Source: Domibacillus robiginosus (GTDB lineage Bacteria; Bacillota; Bacilli; Bacillales; Domibacillaceae). From it: a stretch of DNA of 64,000 bases. Within the stretch, counting starts at the first letter, position 1. Each line of letters opens with the position of its first letter. The position numbers and the translations under genes were made by a program. The stretch spans positions 62,001 to 126,000 of the forward strand of contig NZ_LAHL01000009.1 of NCBI RefSeq assembly GCF_000966195.1, written 5' to 3'. Positions 16,876 to 28,041 of this stretch are shown piece by piece. The notes under the pieces are model-generated. The model did no database searches. It saw only the letters and a program-made list of their open reading frames with translations, and was not told the DNA's origin.

Positions 16876-16930
16876 AAAAAAAAGCCGCCCCCATCTTTTT
16901 TGATCAAAAGAGATGGAGACGGCGTTTTTT
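16876..16930 (-). terminator. Terminator of the xpt-pbuX operon
   Basis: Minus-strand stem GCCGTCTCCATCTCTTT / AAAAGATGGGGGCGGC followed by a T-run, immediately after the pbuX stop. Confidence 0.9.
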
Positions 16931-16932
16931 AA

Positions 16933-19010
<2,078 letters not shown>

Positions 19011-19033
19011 AATATGTTTAATTGATAGTCCTT

Positions 19034-19061
19034 ATGATAGCATATTGCTCCAAAAAATCAA
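19034..19061 (-). promoter_or_regulatory. Promoter of the xpt-pbuX operon
   Basis: Minus strand: TTGATT (19056-19061), 16-bp spacer, TATCAT (19034-19039), placed about 25 bases ahead of the riboswitch aptamer. Confidence 0.55.
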
Positions 19062-19451
19062 TACGAAACACGAACATTTTATTTTTTAATTTTTTAATCA
19101 TTCGTTTTATTTTTTTGTGCAGTGCGTTAGAAAAAGATAATATGGGTATTCGCCCTAACCAAAACAACAGTCCGAATTTTAGGAACAGTATGAAAAGACG
19201 AACAACGGATGATAACGACCTGTTCTCCATACAAGTCACTGATAATAATCGGGCAGGTTCGTCCAGCAAGTGATAAATTGAATGAGGAACATTAGAGAGC
19301 GTTTCTTTGTAACAAGAAATGATTTTTATCTTTTTTAATGAAGAAGATACCCTAAAGCAACCATAATATAATAAAAATCAATAATTTTTTATTGAAAAAC
19401 GATAAATAACATGATAAATTCAAATTACTAATAAATAAGTGAGGTGCTTTT
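19062..19451. other. Gene-poor region between divergent transcripts
   Basis: AT-rich. It should hold the promoter for the DUF2975 operon on the plus strand. A 43-codon plus-strand frame starting at 19142 (MGIRPNQNNSPNFRNSMKRR...) has no convincing ribosome site; I do not call it a gene. No RNA gene or repeat recognised. Confidence 0.5.
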
Positions 19452-19934
19452 ATGAAACAAGTGTCAACGCTCTTTTTAAAGATCGCTGTTATTTTAATGG
19501 GCGTTCCTATTCTTGCGCTGTGTATCTTTGTGGTGCCTGAGATTGCGGAGTTTGCAGCAGAACTGTATCCAGAGATGGCCTATATCAAATATCTTGTTTT
19601 TATCGATTTGTATGCAGCGGCAATTCCTTTTTATTTTGCTCTGTACCAGGCTTTTACGCTTTTGCACTACATCGACAAAAACAAAGCGTTCTCGGAATTG
19701 TCTGTAAAAGCTTTAAAGAAAATCAAATATTGTGCAATCGCAATCAGTACCGTATATGTGGCAGGCATGCCGCTCTTTTATCTTATGGCAGAGAGAGACG
19801 ACGCCCCGGGTATCATTTTAATTGGGCTGGTCATCATCTTTGCCTCCATGGTAATTGCTGTCTTTGCGGCTGTTCTGCAAAAGCTTTTGCAGGAAGCCAT
19901 CGATATAAAATCAGAAAATGACTCCATCATCTGA
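19452..19934 (+). CDS. DUF2975 family membrane protein
   Basis: A 160-residue protein with four membrane spans (around residues 8-30, 45-70, 92-112 and 120-145) and the family segment FTLLHYIDKNKAFSELSVKALKKIKY between spans two and three. Function is unknown for the family, but members are very often encoded with a small Xre-type regulator, as here: the next gene starts 11 bases after the stop. ATG at 19452 with GAGGTG six bases upstream. Confidence 0.88.
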   Translation: MKQVSTLFLKIAVILMGVPILALCIFVVPEIAEFAAELYPEMAYIKYLVFIDLYAAAIPFYFALYQAFTLLHYIDKNKAFSELSVKALKKIKYCAIAISTVYVAGMPLFYLMAERDDAPGIILIGLVIIFASMVIAVFAAVLQKLLQEAIDIKSENDSII

Positions 19935-19944
19935 GGTGAAAACA

Positions 19945-20160
19945 ATGGCAATAATCATTAATATTGACGTGATGCTGGCTAAAAGGAAAATGAGCGTAAC
20001 AGAACTTTCAGAGAGGGTTGGCATCACAATGGCTAACCTTTCGATATTGAAAAATGGAAAAGCAAAAGCCATTCGGTTTTCAACGTTAGAGGCCATTTGC
20101 AAAGCGTTAGAATGCCAGCCCGGGGATATTTTAGAGTACAGAATGGAAGAAGATAATTAA
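19945..20160 (+). CDS. Small Xre/Cro-type DNA-binding regulator
   Basis: A 71-residue helix-turn-helix protein: MSVTELSERVGITMANLSIL forms the HTH, followed by STLEAICKALECQPGDILEY, the typical end of YozG-like regulators. ATG at 19945 has GAGGTG six bases upstream; an in-frame upstream frame reads into the DUF2975 gene. It probably controls its own two-gene operon with the membrane partner. Confidence 0.9.
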   Translation: MAIIINIDVMLAKRKMSVTELSERVGITMANLSILKNGKAKAIRFSTLEAICKALECQPGDILEYRMEEDN

Positions 20161-20336
20161 AATAGAAACAATGAATATGAGACGTTCTTATTTATAGGGG
20201 CTGTCCTGTCATTCAATCCTAAAATGAAAAATGACGGATAGATCACGTATTTTCGTGGTCACGATTGTTCATTTAACAAATGTCCTATTCGACAGGAGGC
20301 ATTATGGTGCCAACGGAGGCTTTAACGGAAACGGAA

Positions 20337-20371
20337 AAGGAACTTCCGCAAGCAGGAGGTTCCTTGTTTTT
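20337..20371 (+). terminator. Terminator-like hairpin downstream of the DUF2975 operon
   Basis: AAGGAACTTCC / GGAGGTTCCTT with a short loop and GTTTTT tail, about 175 bases past the regulator's stop. Confidence 0.6.
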
Positions 20372-20399
20372 ATACATACATATCAACACAGCCCGGTAC

Positions 20400-20433
20400 A
20401 AAAAAAGTCTTTGACAGGAAACTGCCAAAGACG
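20400..20433 (-). terminator. Terminator of rlmL
   Basis: Minus-strand stem GTCTTTG-GCAG / CTGT-CAAAGAC followed by seven T, just past the stop codon at 20441. Confidence 0.85.
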
Positions 20434-20440
20434 TCAGAGC

Positions 20441-21589
20441 TTATTTATTTTCGCCGTTCTCGCGGCGCGGCGGGCGCTTGCCCCAGTACTGATAATAGTC
20501 ACAGCGGATAAATCCGTTAAATAATTTCCGTTTTTTCGTCGCCGGGCGGCCATATACTTCTTCAAAGCCTTCATGCGACGTTAACAGATAAATAGACCAC
20601 GTATCAAGCGACTTAAAGGCATGGCCTAAATCGGCATACAGCTTTTCCACGCCCGGACGGTCACTCAGACGCTCCCCGTATGGTGGGTTGCCGACGATTA
20701 CACCATATTCCTTATCGGTTTGGAACTTTGTTGAATCCTCTGTACGGAATCGAATTAAATCCCCTAGGCCTGCTTCGAACGCATTTGCCTGGGCGATTCC
20801 TGCCATTTTCGGATCAACATCCAGCCCTTCAATATCAAGCGGCTGATCGTAATTCGCTTTGTCCTCCGCTTCTGTTCGCACGTCATCCCATACCTGTCCG
20901 CCGATCCAGTCCCAGCCCTCTGAAATAAATTCACGGTTAAAGCCCGGCGCAATATTTTGACCGATCAGCGCCGCCTCTATTGGAATCGTACCAGAACCGC
21001 TGAATGGATCGACAAACGGTTTATCCGGATACCAGTTGGTTAATTTGACAAGAGCCGCAGCCAGCGTTTCTTTTAAAGGCGCTTCCCCCTGCCCTGTGCG
21101 GTAGCCGCGTTTGTGCAGTCCGGCTCCGCTTGCATCGATTGTCAGCGTCACTTTGTCTTTTAAAAGCGCCACCTCCAGCGGAAAACGCGCGCCTGTTTCA
21201 GCCAGCCATGTTTCCACATGATACGCTGATTTCAACCTTTCCACAATGGCTTTTTTTACAATAGCCTGGCAGTCGGAAATGCTGAACAGGGTGGATTTAA
21301 CCGATTTACCCTGGACGGGGAAAGACGCGTCTTTTGGCAGGTAGTCCTCCCAGCGAAGTGCTTTTGTTTTTTCAAACAGCTCATCAAACGTTTTCGCATA
21401 AAATTCAGCTACTACCACTTTGACACGATCAGCTGTGCGCAGCCACATATTGCAGCGGGCAATCGCGGTCGCATCCCCTTCAAAATACACTTTTCCATTT
21501 TCTGTTCGCGGCTCATATCCGAGGTCTTTTACTTCTTTTGCTACGATGGCTTCTAACCCCATTGCAGCGGTTGCAATTAATGTATACAT
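20441..21589 (-). CDS. rlmL: THUMP-domain 23S rRNA guanine-N2 methyltransferase (YpsC/RlmL-like)
   Basis: A 382-residue class I SAM-dependent RNA methyltransferase. Residues about 50-160 form the THUMP RNA-binding domain; the catalytic domain has FVDPFSGSGTIPIEAAL for SAM binding and GVIVGNPPYGERL, the NPPY motif of base-amino methylases. The length fits the single-domain RlmL half found in Firmicutes (YpsC), not the fused E. coli RlmKL. Gene order rlmL-rnpB-gpsB is as in B. subtilis, apart from the inserted signalling gene. ATG at 21589 with AGAGGA upstream. The exact target base is inferred from the family. Confidence 0.9.
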   Translation of the reverse strand: MYTLIATAAMGLEAIVAKEVKDLGYEPRTENGKVYFEGDATAIARCNMWLRTADRVKVVVAEFYAKTFDELFEKTKALRWEDYLPKDASFPVQGKSVKSTLFSISDCQAIVKKAIVERLKSAYHVETWLAETGARFPLEVALLKDKVTLTIDASGAGLHKRGYRTGQGEAPLKETLAAALVKLTNWYPDKPFVDPFSGSGTIPIEAALIGQNIAPGFNREFISEGWDWIGGQVWDDVRTEAEDKANYDQPLDIEGLDVDPKMAGIAQANAFEAGLGDLIRFRTEDSTKFQTDKEYGVIVGNPPYGERLSDRPGVEKLYADLGHAFKSLDTWSIYLLTSHEGFEEVYGRPATKKRKLFNGFIRCDYYQYWGKRPPRRENGENK

Positions 21590-21616
21590 AACATCCTCTT
21601 TTCGTATTGGTTCATT

Positions 21617-23290
21617 TTAATGGGCTGTTAAATAAGAAATCAGTTCGGCGAGCGGCAGCGGCTTTGCATAAAAATAGCCCTGCACCACGTCGCACGCTTC
21701 CTCCCGCAGCAGCCCGAGCTGGTACTCGTTCTCGACTCCTTCCGCTACGACCTTTAAGCGAAGGCGGTGTGCCATCGTAATAATGGCTTCTACGATAGAA
21801 GCGTCCCCTTCCTCTTTATCCATCTGCTGAACAAAGCTTCGATCAATCTTCAGCTGGTCAATCGGAAACCGGTGCAAGTAACTGAGCGAGGAATATCCTG
21901 TTCCAAAATCATCAATGGACAGCGTAAAGCCAAGCTCTTTTAGTTTTGCCAGCCGTTCAATCGAGGCATGGGCATCCGGCATGACCGTACTTTCCGTTAA
22001 TTCAAGATCAATACGCCCGGGCGGAATATTTTCTTCATATAAAACAGCCTGGACGGTTTCGACAAATCCATCCTGTAAAAACTGCAGTGCTGAAATATTA
22101 ACAGCGGCAGAAAGATTGGTGAAGCCGTGCTGGCTCAATGTATGTAAATCACGGCACACCTGCCTTAATACCCAATTTCCAATAGGAATAATCAATCCGG
22201 TTTCTTCTGCAAGCGGAATAAAAACGTTCGGCGATACGTGCCCGTAATGCTTATTATGCCACCGGAGCAGTGCTTCTACACCAGCCGGCTTCCCCGTGGC
22301 GGCATCCACCTGGGGCTGATAGTATACCATCAGTTCACCTCGCTCGATTGCACGGCGCAGCTCCATTTCCAGGGGAAACGCTTCTTTTGTTTCTACGCTC
22401 ATTTCTTCATGGTAAACGGAAAAACGGTTTCGGCCTGTTTGTTTAGAATGATACATCGCTTTGTCTGCATGGCTCAGCAATGCTTCGGCATCTTCGCCGT
22501 CTTCCGGCAAAAAGCTGATCCCGATGCTCGTTGATATGTAAATGTCCTGCCCGGCCACCCAAAAAGGAGCTGCAAGGGCAGAAATAACCGTTTCTGCCAG
22601 TCGAAACGCTTCACGCGGGTGTCGAATATGAGTAAGGGTGATGGAAAATTCGTCCCCGCCCAGCCGCGAGATCAAATCTTTATTGCCGATAAGCCGCTTC
22701 AGCCGCCTGGTCACCTCAACGAGCAAATTGTCACCTGCTTGATGGCCAAATGTGTCGTTAATTTGCTTGAATCGGTCAATGTCTAACACAAGCACCGCCG
22801 CTCTTTGATCGTATTGAAGAGATGTTTCAATCACATCTGTCATACGGGCCTGGTACGCATGCCGATTGGCGACGCCGGTTAACGAATCGTGGTGCACAAG
22901 TCTTTTTACTTCCGCTTCCGCCGACCGTTGTTCAGATATATCGGTAAAAACCCCAATATATTGTTCCACTTTTTGGCCGCTTCCGTAAACTGACAAAATG
23001 GTCAGCCATTCCGGATACAGCTCCCCATTCTGGCGGCGGTTCCATATTTCACCGCTCCACTGGCCTTTTTCTTCAATCGTACGCCACATTTTCTTGTAAA
23101 AAGCTGTATCATGCAGCCCGGACTGCAAAAAGCTTGGCTTTTTTCCAATTACATCTACCGCTCTGTAGCCGGTAACCATCTGAAAAGCCGGATTCACGTA
23201 AAAAATAACGCCGCTTTGATCCGTGACCATGACGCCTTCACGAATATGATTTACAATCACTTCATTAATCTGCTTCACATTATTTTCCAT
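21617..23290 (-). CDS. PAS-GGDEF-EAL c-di-GMP signalling protein
   Basis: A 557-residue cytosolic protein with a PAS sensor (about 8-120), GGDEF domain (130-295) and EAL domain (310-555). The cyclase signature is intact (RLGGDEF, GGDEF at 211-215), as are EAL (339-341, VEALLRW) and DDFGTGYSSL (460-469), so both synthesis and hydrolysis of c-di-GMP are possible. The product-inhibition site preceding GGDEF reads GNKD rather than RxxD, so feedback inhibition is probably lost. The ATG at 23290 has no good ribosome site: GGGGAG lies 14 bases away. It sits directly after rnpB, a place not occupied by such a gene in B. subtilis. Confidence 0.93.
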   Translation of the reverse strand: MENNVKQINEVIVNHIREGVMVTDQSGVIFYVNPAFQMVTGYRAVDVIGKKPSFLQSGLHDTAFYKKMWRTIEEKGQWSGEIWNRRQNGELYPEWLTILSVYGSGQKVEQYIGVFTDISEQRSAEAEVKRLVHHDSLTGVANRHAYQARMTDVIETSLQYDQRAAVLVLDIDRFKQINDTFGHQAGDNLLVEVTRRLKRLIGNKDLISRLGGDEFSITLTHIRHPREAFRLAETVISALAAPFWVAGQDIYISTSIGISFLPEDGEDAEALLSHADKAMYHSKQTGRNRFSVYHEEMSVETKEAFPLEMELRRAIERGELMVYYQPQVDAATGKPAGVEALLRWHNKHYGHVSPNVFIPLAEETGLIIPIGNWVLRQVCRDLHTLSQHGFTNLSAAVNISALQFLQDGFVETVQAVLYEENIPPGRIDLELTESTVMPDAHASIERLAKLKELGFTLSIDDFGTGYSSLSYLHRFPIDQLKIDRSFVQQMDKEEGDASIVEAIITMAHRLRLKVVAEGVENEYQLGLLREEACDVVQGYFYAKPLPLAELISYLTAH

Positions 23291-23321
23291 AAAAAAGGAG
23301 TCAGCTCCCCGCTAAATAGAA

Positions 23322-23347
23322 CAAAAGCTCCCCTGTAAAGGAGAGCT
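23322..23347 (-). terminator. Terminator of rnpB
   Basis: Minus-strand hairpin AGCTCTCC-TTTAC-AGGGGAGCT with TTTTG tail, about 20 bases past the RNA's 3' end. Confidence 0.8.
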
Positions 23348-23369
23348 GTGTTAATTACATTTAATGAAC

Positions 23370-23780
23370 CCTGAATAACGTTCTGTAAGCCATGTTTTGT
23401 TCCATTGTACTGCAAACGGCCAGGGTATGGCCTCGTACTCCGGTGGCAATCATCTATCTGCGAAGTATCTTTATACTTCACCTTTCCATTCGTTCGTTTC
23501 CGTCCGGAAAGTGCCCCTACCAAAATTTGGGTTGCTCACTCACGGGGTTTACCTCGTTCCACCTCTGCCATTTCTGGCAAAGCTACGTCACTGTGGCACT
23601 TTCAAGGTATTCACACCATATCCGAAGACGTAGGTGTTTTCCCTGCCGTCAGCAATAAATTGCTGCCCTGGCTTATGGTTTCGCCAGGCGTGATCACTAC
23701 AGGCATCACAGCACTGTGTGAGCATGGACTTTCCTCTGCGAACAAAAAATTCGCAGCGATTACCCAAACGTTATTCAATT
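23370..23780 (-). ncRNA. rnpB: RNase P RNA, type B
   Basis: The catalytic RNA of RNase P, which matures tRNA 5' ends. On the minus strand the conserved pieces appear in order: GGGTAATCGCTGC, GAGGAAAGTCCATGCTC, CTACGTCTTCGGATATGG, GAAAGTGCCACAGTGACG, CAACCCAAATTTTGG, CAGATAGATGATTGCC and AACAAAACATGGCTTACAG. The ends pair as GAATAACGTT with AACGTTATTC (P1), which sets the borders within a few bases. The order follows B. subtilis rnpB closely, so this is the Bacillus-type B fold. It lies between gpsB and the signalling gene. Confidence 0.97.
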
Positions 23781-23825
23781 CCGTTACTTATTATAAAAGA
23801 AGCCGCGAGATTTCGCAATGGAAAT

Positions 23826-24155
23826 TTATTCATTATGGAGACGGTCGCCAAAAACGTGGCGCTCCAAATTCGACAGCCGCTTTAAAATGTCGAAATTGGT
23901 CGAACCAGGAGCCGGCTGCTGCTGGCGAATCGGCGCTTCCGGAACGGGCTTCCGGGCTGCAATCGTGCTGTTTTCTTTTTTCAAGCGCAGGTTTTCCTGC
24001 TGCAGCTCTTCAATTGCCTGTTGAAATACATCATAGTCTTTTATAACAAGATCTAAAAATTGATCCACCTCATCCGGGCTATATCCCCGCATAGATGTTT
24101 TAAACTCTTTTTCAAGAATATCTTTTCCTGTTAGTTTAAGTTTATCCGACAACAT
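23826..24155 (-). CDS. gpsB: Cell division and cell-wall synthesis adaptor GpsB
   Basis: A 109-residue DivIVA-like protein. The N-terminal membrane-binding and PBP-binding domain reads LTGKDILEKEFKTSMRGYSP then DEVDQFLDLVIKDYD; a coiled coil (IEELQQENLRLKKENS) and a Pro/Gln-rich linker follow; the C-terminal FDILKRLSNLERHVFG is the hexamerisation helix. It shuttles penicillin-binding proteins between side wall and septum. ATG at 24155 with AAGGTGG upstream; the longer frame is not likely. In B. subtilis it works with PonA, also encoded in this window. Confidence 0.95.
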   Translation of the reverse strand: MLSDKLKLTGKDILEKEFKTSMRGYSPDEVDQFLDLVIKDYDVFQQAIEELQQENLRLKKENSTIAARKPVPEAPIRQQQPAPGSTNFDILKRLSNLERHVFGDRLHNE

Positions 24156-24258
24156 GCCTTGCACCACCTTCATCAAGTCCTCCCTGTTTTCATTAATTGT
24201 TTCAAAAACAGGGTCATTTGTCAATTGGGAAGCAGGCACCGGGCAGGGTTTTTGTTTT

Positions 24259-24366
24259 TTATAACAACGCGTAAAAGCTATCTTTTAAGTTTGTTAATAC
24301 GAATGCAGTTAAGCCGACAAAGACGAAAAATAAAACTAAAATCGCACGATACAACCTGTCATTCAC
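24259..24366 (-). CDS. Predicted 35-residue single-pass membrane protein
   Basis: From a GTG at 24366 the frame encodes VNDRLYRAILVLFFVFVGLT and continues AFVLTNLKDSFYALL: a short polar start, one strongly hydrophobic helix and a short polar tail, typical of very small membrane proteins. It lies between mrfB and gpsB on the same strand. Ribosome site weak. No family recognised. Confidence 0.45.
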   Translation of the reverse strand: MNDRLYRAILVLFFVFVGLTAFVLTNLKDSFYALL

Positions 24367-24453
24367 CCCATATTTATAGTTTCTCTAAAACAACCATTTT
24401 TCATTTTACGTTGTTTTCAAAAAAGTTACAACTATATGACAGCTGTTTTCGCG

Positions 24454-25671
24454 TTATTTTGACAATTTTTTTTGAAGCCGCTGCCAGCGGTGTGTCAGAG
24501 CGGCTTTTGCTGCCGTATTTGTTTGATGCTGCAGGGCCCATTCGGTTTCCCTTACCGCCAATGGAATGTCCTTCCACTTATGCTCGTACAGCTTGGCGAG
24601 TTCAACCGCCGCTTCGACAGAATGCTTTCCTTCTCCCTCGCGCACCCGTACAAATAAGGGCACCGCCTCTTGAAAGAACTGCTCCCGTTTCAGCTGCATG
24701 GCAAGGCGAAATGCCGCATCAAGCGCTACTTCATCACTGCTGCTTCCTAAAGCGGCTTGAAACGATTCTTTGGCTGCAGCTCTGTTGCCTGACGCTTCAA
24801 ACCACTTTCCTACTTCTAACGTTGTCTGGTCATCGCTTCCCCCTTTATCATCAAGCACAAGACGGCTGATATGCGTATATAGAGTAATCAAGCTTAATAT
24901 GTCACGCTCGTTGTGTGTCATTACCTGCAGCACCCCTTCAGGATCGCCCCGTTCCACAAAATCAAAGTAAATAATCGGAGCCAGGTGGCCGGGAACATCA
25001 TTGATCCGCTGAAGTCCAAGGTGCTCTTTTTCTACGTTGACAAGCTTAACCGATTCCATTGTATGCTTAAAAAGCCGGCGGGATGCATGATACAGATCAA
25101 AATGGCCAAAAGCCGGCAGTGCCGGCACCCGCTCGCGCACAAAGGTGTGGCGGGACTTTACCTGCGGCCAGTCAAATGACTTACCGTTATACGTGACAAG
25201 CGTTGTGTAGTCTGTCTCCTGTAAAAATTTCGCATACAGTGCCGCTTCATTGCCTGGAGACGGTAGAAAAAACTGTTTGACGGTTACCCCGTCCTCTTGA
25301 ATGCGTGCGGTTCCAAGCAGAAAAATTACACTTCCAGAGCCGCTCAGTCCCGTCGTTTCAATATCAAAAAAGTATAAGTCAGATGGCTGAAATCCTTTGG
25401 CTGACAATGGATGATGTCCATCAAAAAAAGCCCATTGCTGCATCGTTTTTCTGGCCTCCCTGAATGTGTAAAGACCATGGGAGGTATCGAGCGGATAATG
25501 GGTTTCGCGGGTGATGCAGTATTCACCCTCAAACTCGAACAGTTCCGCCCCTGCTGCCCTCCATGCTTCCCAGTGGCGAATCTTCTTTGGCGCCTCCACT
25601 TTTGCTGCAGCCGGCTTTTCCTCGCGCACAATATGCTTTTTTTGCCGCTGCAGCTTTTTCATTAAACTCAT
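24454..25671 (-). CDS. mrfB: RNase H-like 3'-5' exonuclease MrfB (YprB)
   Basis: A 405-residue protein with a DnaQ-like exonuclease domain at about 90-260: FFDIETTGLSG (Exo I, metal-binding Asp and Glu), YNGKSFDWP (Exo II) and HNERDILSL (Exo III). The C-terminal 140 residues are TPR-like helices. In B. subtilis MrfB is a metal-dependent exonuclease working with helicase MrfA to repair mitomycin C damage. The mrfA stop lies 12 bases upstream, so they form an operon. ATG at 25671 with GGAGGG upstream. Confidence 0.92.
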   Translation of the reverse strand: MSLMKKLQRQKKHIVREEKPAAAKVEAPKKIRHWEAWRAAGAELFEFEGEYCITRETHYPLDTSHGLYTFREARKTMQQWAFFDGHHPLSAKGFQPSDLYFFDIETTGLSGSGSVIFLLGTARIQEDGVTVKQFFLPSPGNEAALYAKFLQETDYTTLVTYNGKSFDWPQVKSRHTFVRERVPALPAFGHFDLYHASRRLFKHTMESVKLVNVEKEHLGLQRINDVPGHLAPIIYFDFVERGDPEGVLQVMTHNERDILSLITLYTHISRLVLDDKGGSDDQTTLEVGKWFEASGNRAAAKESFQAALGSSSDEVALDAAFRLAMQLKREQFFQEAVPLFVRVREGEGKHSVEAAVELAKLYEHKWKDIPLAVRETEWALQHQTNTAAKAALTHRWQRLQKKLSK

Positions 25672-25683
25672 GTTTCGCCCTCC

Positions 25684-27921
25684 TTAAAACCGGCCGAGCA
25701 ATTCGATGCTTTTTTGCTTTACGTTCATTCCATCAAATCCCATGCCGACACAGGATGGACAGCCATTTTCACACGGACATCTGCGGATTAAATCAACGGC
25801 TGCGTCCTTTACGCTGTCAAAGCGCTTGTATACATCTTCGGCAAGACCAATGCCGCCCGGATAATGGTCATATAAAAATATAGTCGGCAGCCCGGTGTGC
25901 GCTGCTTTTATTTGGGAAACAACATGAATGTCGCTTCGATCACACATCGTATGAATCGGCACAACATGATGAAGAACGTTCGCGATGCCCATCAAAAGAT
26001 GCTCCAGCGACTTTTCCGGTTCTTCTATTTTTAATTCCAGCCAGACCGCGCTCGTATGAATTTCTTCTTCCGGCAGTGTGATCGGCCCGGAGCCAATGTT
26101 TTCAAAGGTCGTCATTTTAATTTTTTTAAAGATCGTTGGCAAAATATTGACCGTTACATCTCCGTAATGCACAGCAGACAGCGGCTGGTCCTTTGTCCTG
26201 TCCGTTTCCAGCACCTTTAGCTGAACCGCCAAATTAGCGTCTGTATAATATTCAACATCCACCTGGCGGACGTACGCTTTTTTATGCTCCCAATCGAGCT
26301 TTTCCACTTGAAACTGGACACCTTCATGCAAGTATATGGCCTCATCATGCAAAAGCGTCATGGCACTCAGACGGTCCATTTCTCCAATAATCTTCACATT
26401 GGCTGTTTCTGTTTGGTCGACAATGACGACATTTTCCTGTGTGGCCGAGCGAAGGCTGATATTGGAAGCAGGAAATGATTCATGTGACCAGTGATATTTG
26501 CCGCCATTGTAATGAAGAACACGCTCTTCCTGCAAGTACTCCAGAATTTCACCTACATCCATTGGGCCAAAGAGCTCATCCTCCCGAAATGGCAGCTCGT
26601 AGGCGGCACATTTTAAATGATCCACTAAGATAATTAAGTTTTCAGCGTTAATACGGGCTGATTCCGGATTTCGCTGGAAAAAGTAGTCTGGATTTTGTAC
26701 AACATACTGGTCAATCGGTGTAGAGCCTGCGACCATAATAATGACCGCTTCCCCGTGGCGTCGCCCGGCCCGGCCCGCCTGCTGCCAGGTGCTTGCGACG
26801 CTGCCGGGATAGCCGGTCATCACACATACCTGCAGCTGGCCGATATCAACGCCAAGCTCAAGGGCATTTGTACTGACCACTCCTAAAATGTCACCGTTTC
26901 TGAGCCCCTGCTCGATCGCACGCCGCTCTTTCGGCAGGTAACCGCCCCGGTAGCCGCGAATTGTTTTCGGGCCAATGTCCCGTTTAACGAGTTCTTGAAT
27001 ATGGCTAAGGATCACTTCAACCCGTACCCGGCTTCTGGCAAAAACAATTGTTTGAATATTGTTTTTCAAGAATTCCCGCGCCAGCCGGTTTACTTCAACC
27101 GTGGCACTGCGGCGAATATTTAGCGGTTCATTGACGACCGGCGGATTATAAAAAACAAAATGCTTCCGTCCTCGCGGTGCACCGTTGTTATCGATGAGGC
27201 GCATCGGTCGCCCTGTCAAAGCCTCCGCCAGCTCCCTCGGGTTGGCGATCGTGGCTGATGTACAAATAAATTGCGGGCTGCTTCCATAAAAAGCACAAAT
27301 GCGGAGCAGGCGGCGAATCACATTGGCTACATGGCTCCCGAATACGCCCCGGTACGTATGCAGCTCGTCGATCACAATATATTGTAAGTTCTCAAACAAG
27401 CTGACCCATTTCGTATGGTTCGGCAAAATAGCAGAATGCAGCATATCCGGATTAGTCATGACAATATGGCCTGCCTGCCGGACTTTTTGCCGAATTGCCG
27501 GTGATGTATCTCCATCATACGTAAAGCTTTTGATGTCAGCGCCCATCTCGGCGATGATTTCATTTAATTCGCTTTTCTGGTCCTGTGCCAGTGCTTTTGT
27601 TGGAAACAAATAAAGCGCCCGGCTTGTGTGGTCTTCGGCGATTTTTTGCAGAACCGGCAAATTGTAGCAAAGTGTTTTACCCGATGCCGTCGGCGTTACG
27701 GCCACAATATTTTCTCCCTTTTGTACAGCTTCAAGTGCGGAGTATTGATGCGTATATAGTTCCCGGACACGGCGCGCCGCAAGCGCCTCTCGCAGTCGTT
27801 TATCCAGAAAGTCCGGCATTGGCCTCGTTTTGGCTTCGACTGGCTCCAGCTCATGCCAGTGAATCACATTTTCATCCTGCCGCAGCTCTTCAATAATCTC
27901 TACAAGTGTTTTTTTCCACAT
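25684..27921 (-). CDS. mrfA: DEAD/DEAH-box DNA helicase MrfA (YprA)
   Basis: A 745-residue superfamily 2 helicase. Visible motifs: AVTPTASGKT (Walker A, about 72-81), IDELHTYRG (DExH type), TSATIANP (III), STNALELGVDIG (V) and QQAGRAGRRHGEA (VI). The C-terminal DUF1998 domain has four cysteines, CPCENGCPSC, thought to bind zinc. It unwinds DNA and removes mitomycin adducts independently of UvrABC together with MrfB. ATG at 27921 has GAGGTG eleven bases upstream; the longer upstream frame lacks family similarity. Confidence 0.94.
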   Translation of the reverse strand: MWKKTLVEIIEELRQDENVIHWHELEPVEAKTRPMPDFLDKRLREALAARRVRELYTHQYSALEAVQKGENIVAVTPTASGKTLCYNLPVLQKIAEDHTSRALYLFPTKALAQDQKSELNEIIAEMGADIKSFTYDGDTSPAIRQKVRQAGHIVMTNPDMLHSAILPNHTKWVSLFENLQYIVIDELHTYRGVFGSHVANVIRRLLRICAFYGSSPQFICTSATIANPRELAEALTGRPMRLIDNNGAPRGRKHFVFYNPPVVNEPLNIRRSATVEVNRLAREFLKNNIQTIVFARSRVRVEVILSHIQELVKRDIGPKTIRGYRGGYLPKERRAIEQGLRNGDILGVVSTNALELGVDIGQLQVCVMTGYPGSVASTWQQAGRAGRRHGEAVIIMVAGSTPIDQYVVQNPDYFFQRNPESARINAENLIILVDHLKCAAYELPFREDELFGPMDVGEILEYLQEERVLHYNGGKYHWSHESFPASNISLRSATQENVVIVDQTETANVKIIGEMDRLSAMTLLHDEAIYLHEGVQFQVEKLDWEHKKAYVRQVDVEYYTDANLAVQLKVLETDRTKDQPLSAVHYGDVTVNILPTIFKKIKMTTFENIGSGPITLPEEEIHTSAVWLELKIEEPEKSLEHLLMGIANVLHHVVPIHTMCDRSDIHVVSQIKAAHTGLPTIFLYDHYPGGIGLAEDVYKRFDSVKDAAVDLIRRCPCENGCPSCVGMGFDGMNVKQKSIELLGRF

Positions 27922-28041
27922 TGAAATGCTGGCACCTCTTTTCCTGCTGCTTTCGACCCTAAAGATCGTGTGGTTTCCTTCTATCTTATCGAACAAACGA
28001 TCTTTTTAAAAGCAAAAAAAAAGAACGCTTGAATGCGCCCT

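Noticed and set aside
16668-16907. 79-codon minus-strand frame
   Set aside because: Begins within the operon terminator and lacks a ribosome site.
19142-19273. 43-codon plus-strand frame, hydrophilic
   Set aside because: No convincing ribosome site and no recognised family; could not be told from chance.
20281-20375. Short frames around a good GGAGG site with Gly/Asn-rich reading
   Set aside because: The hairpin is better explained as a terminator and no frame gives a believable protein.
23405-24046. 213-codon plus-strand frame
   Set aside because: Runs antisense through rnpB and gpsB; the RNA gene explains the conservation.
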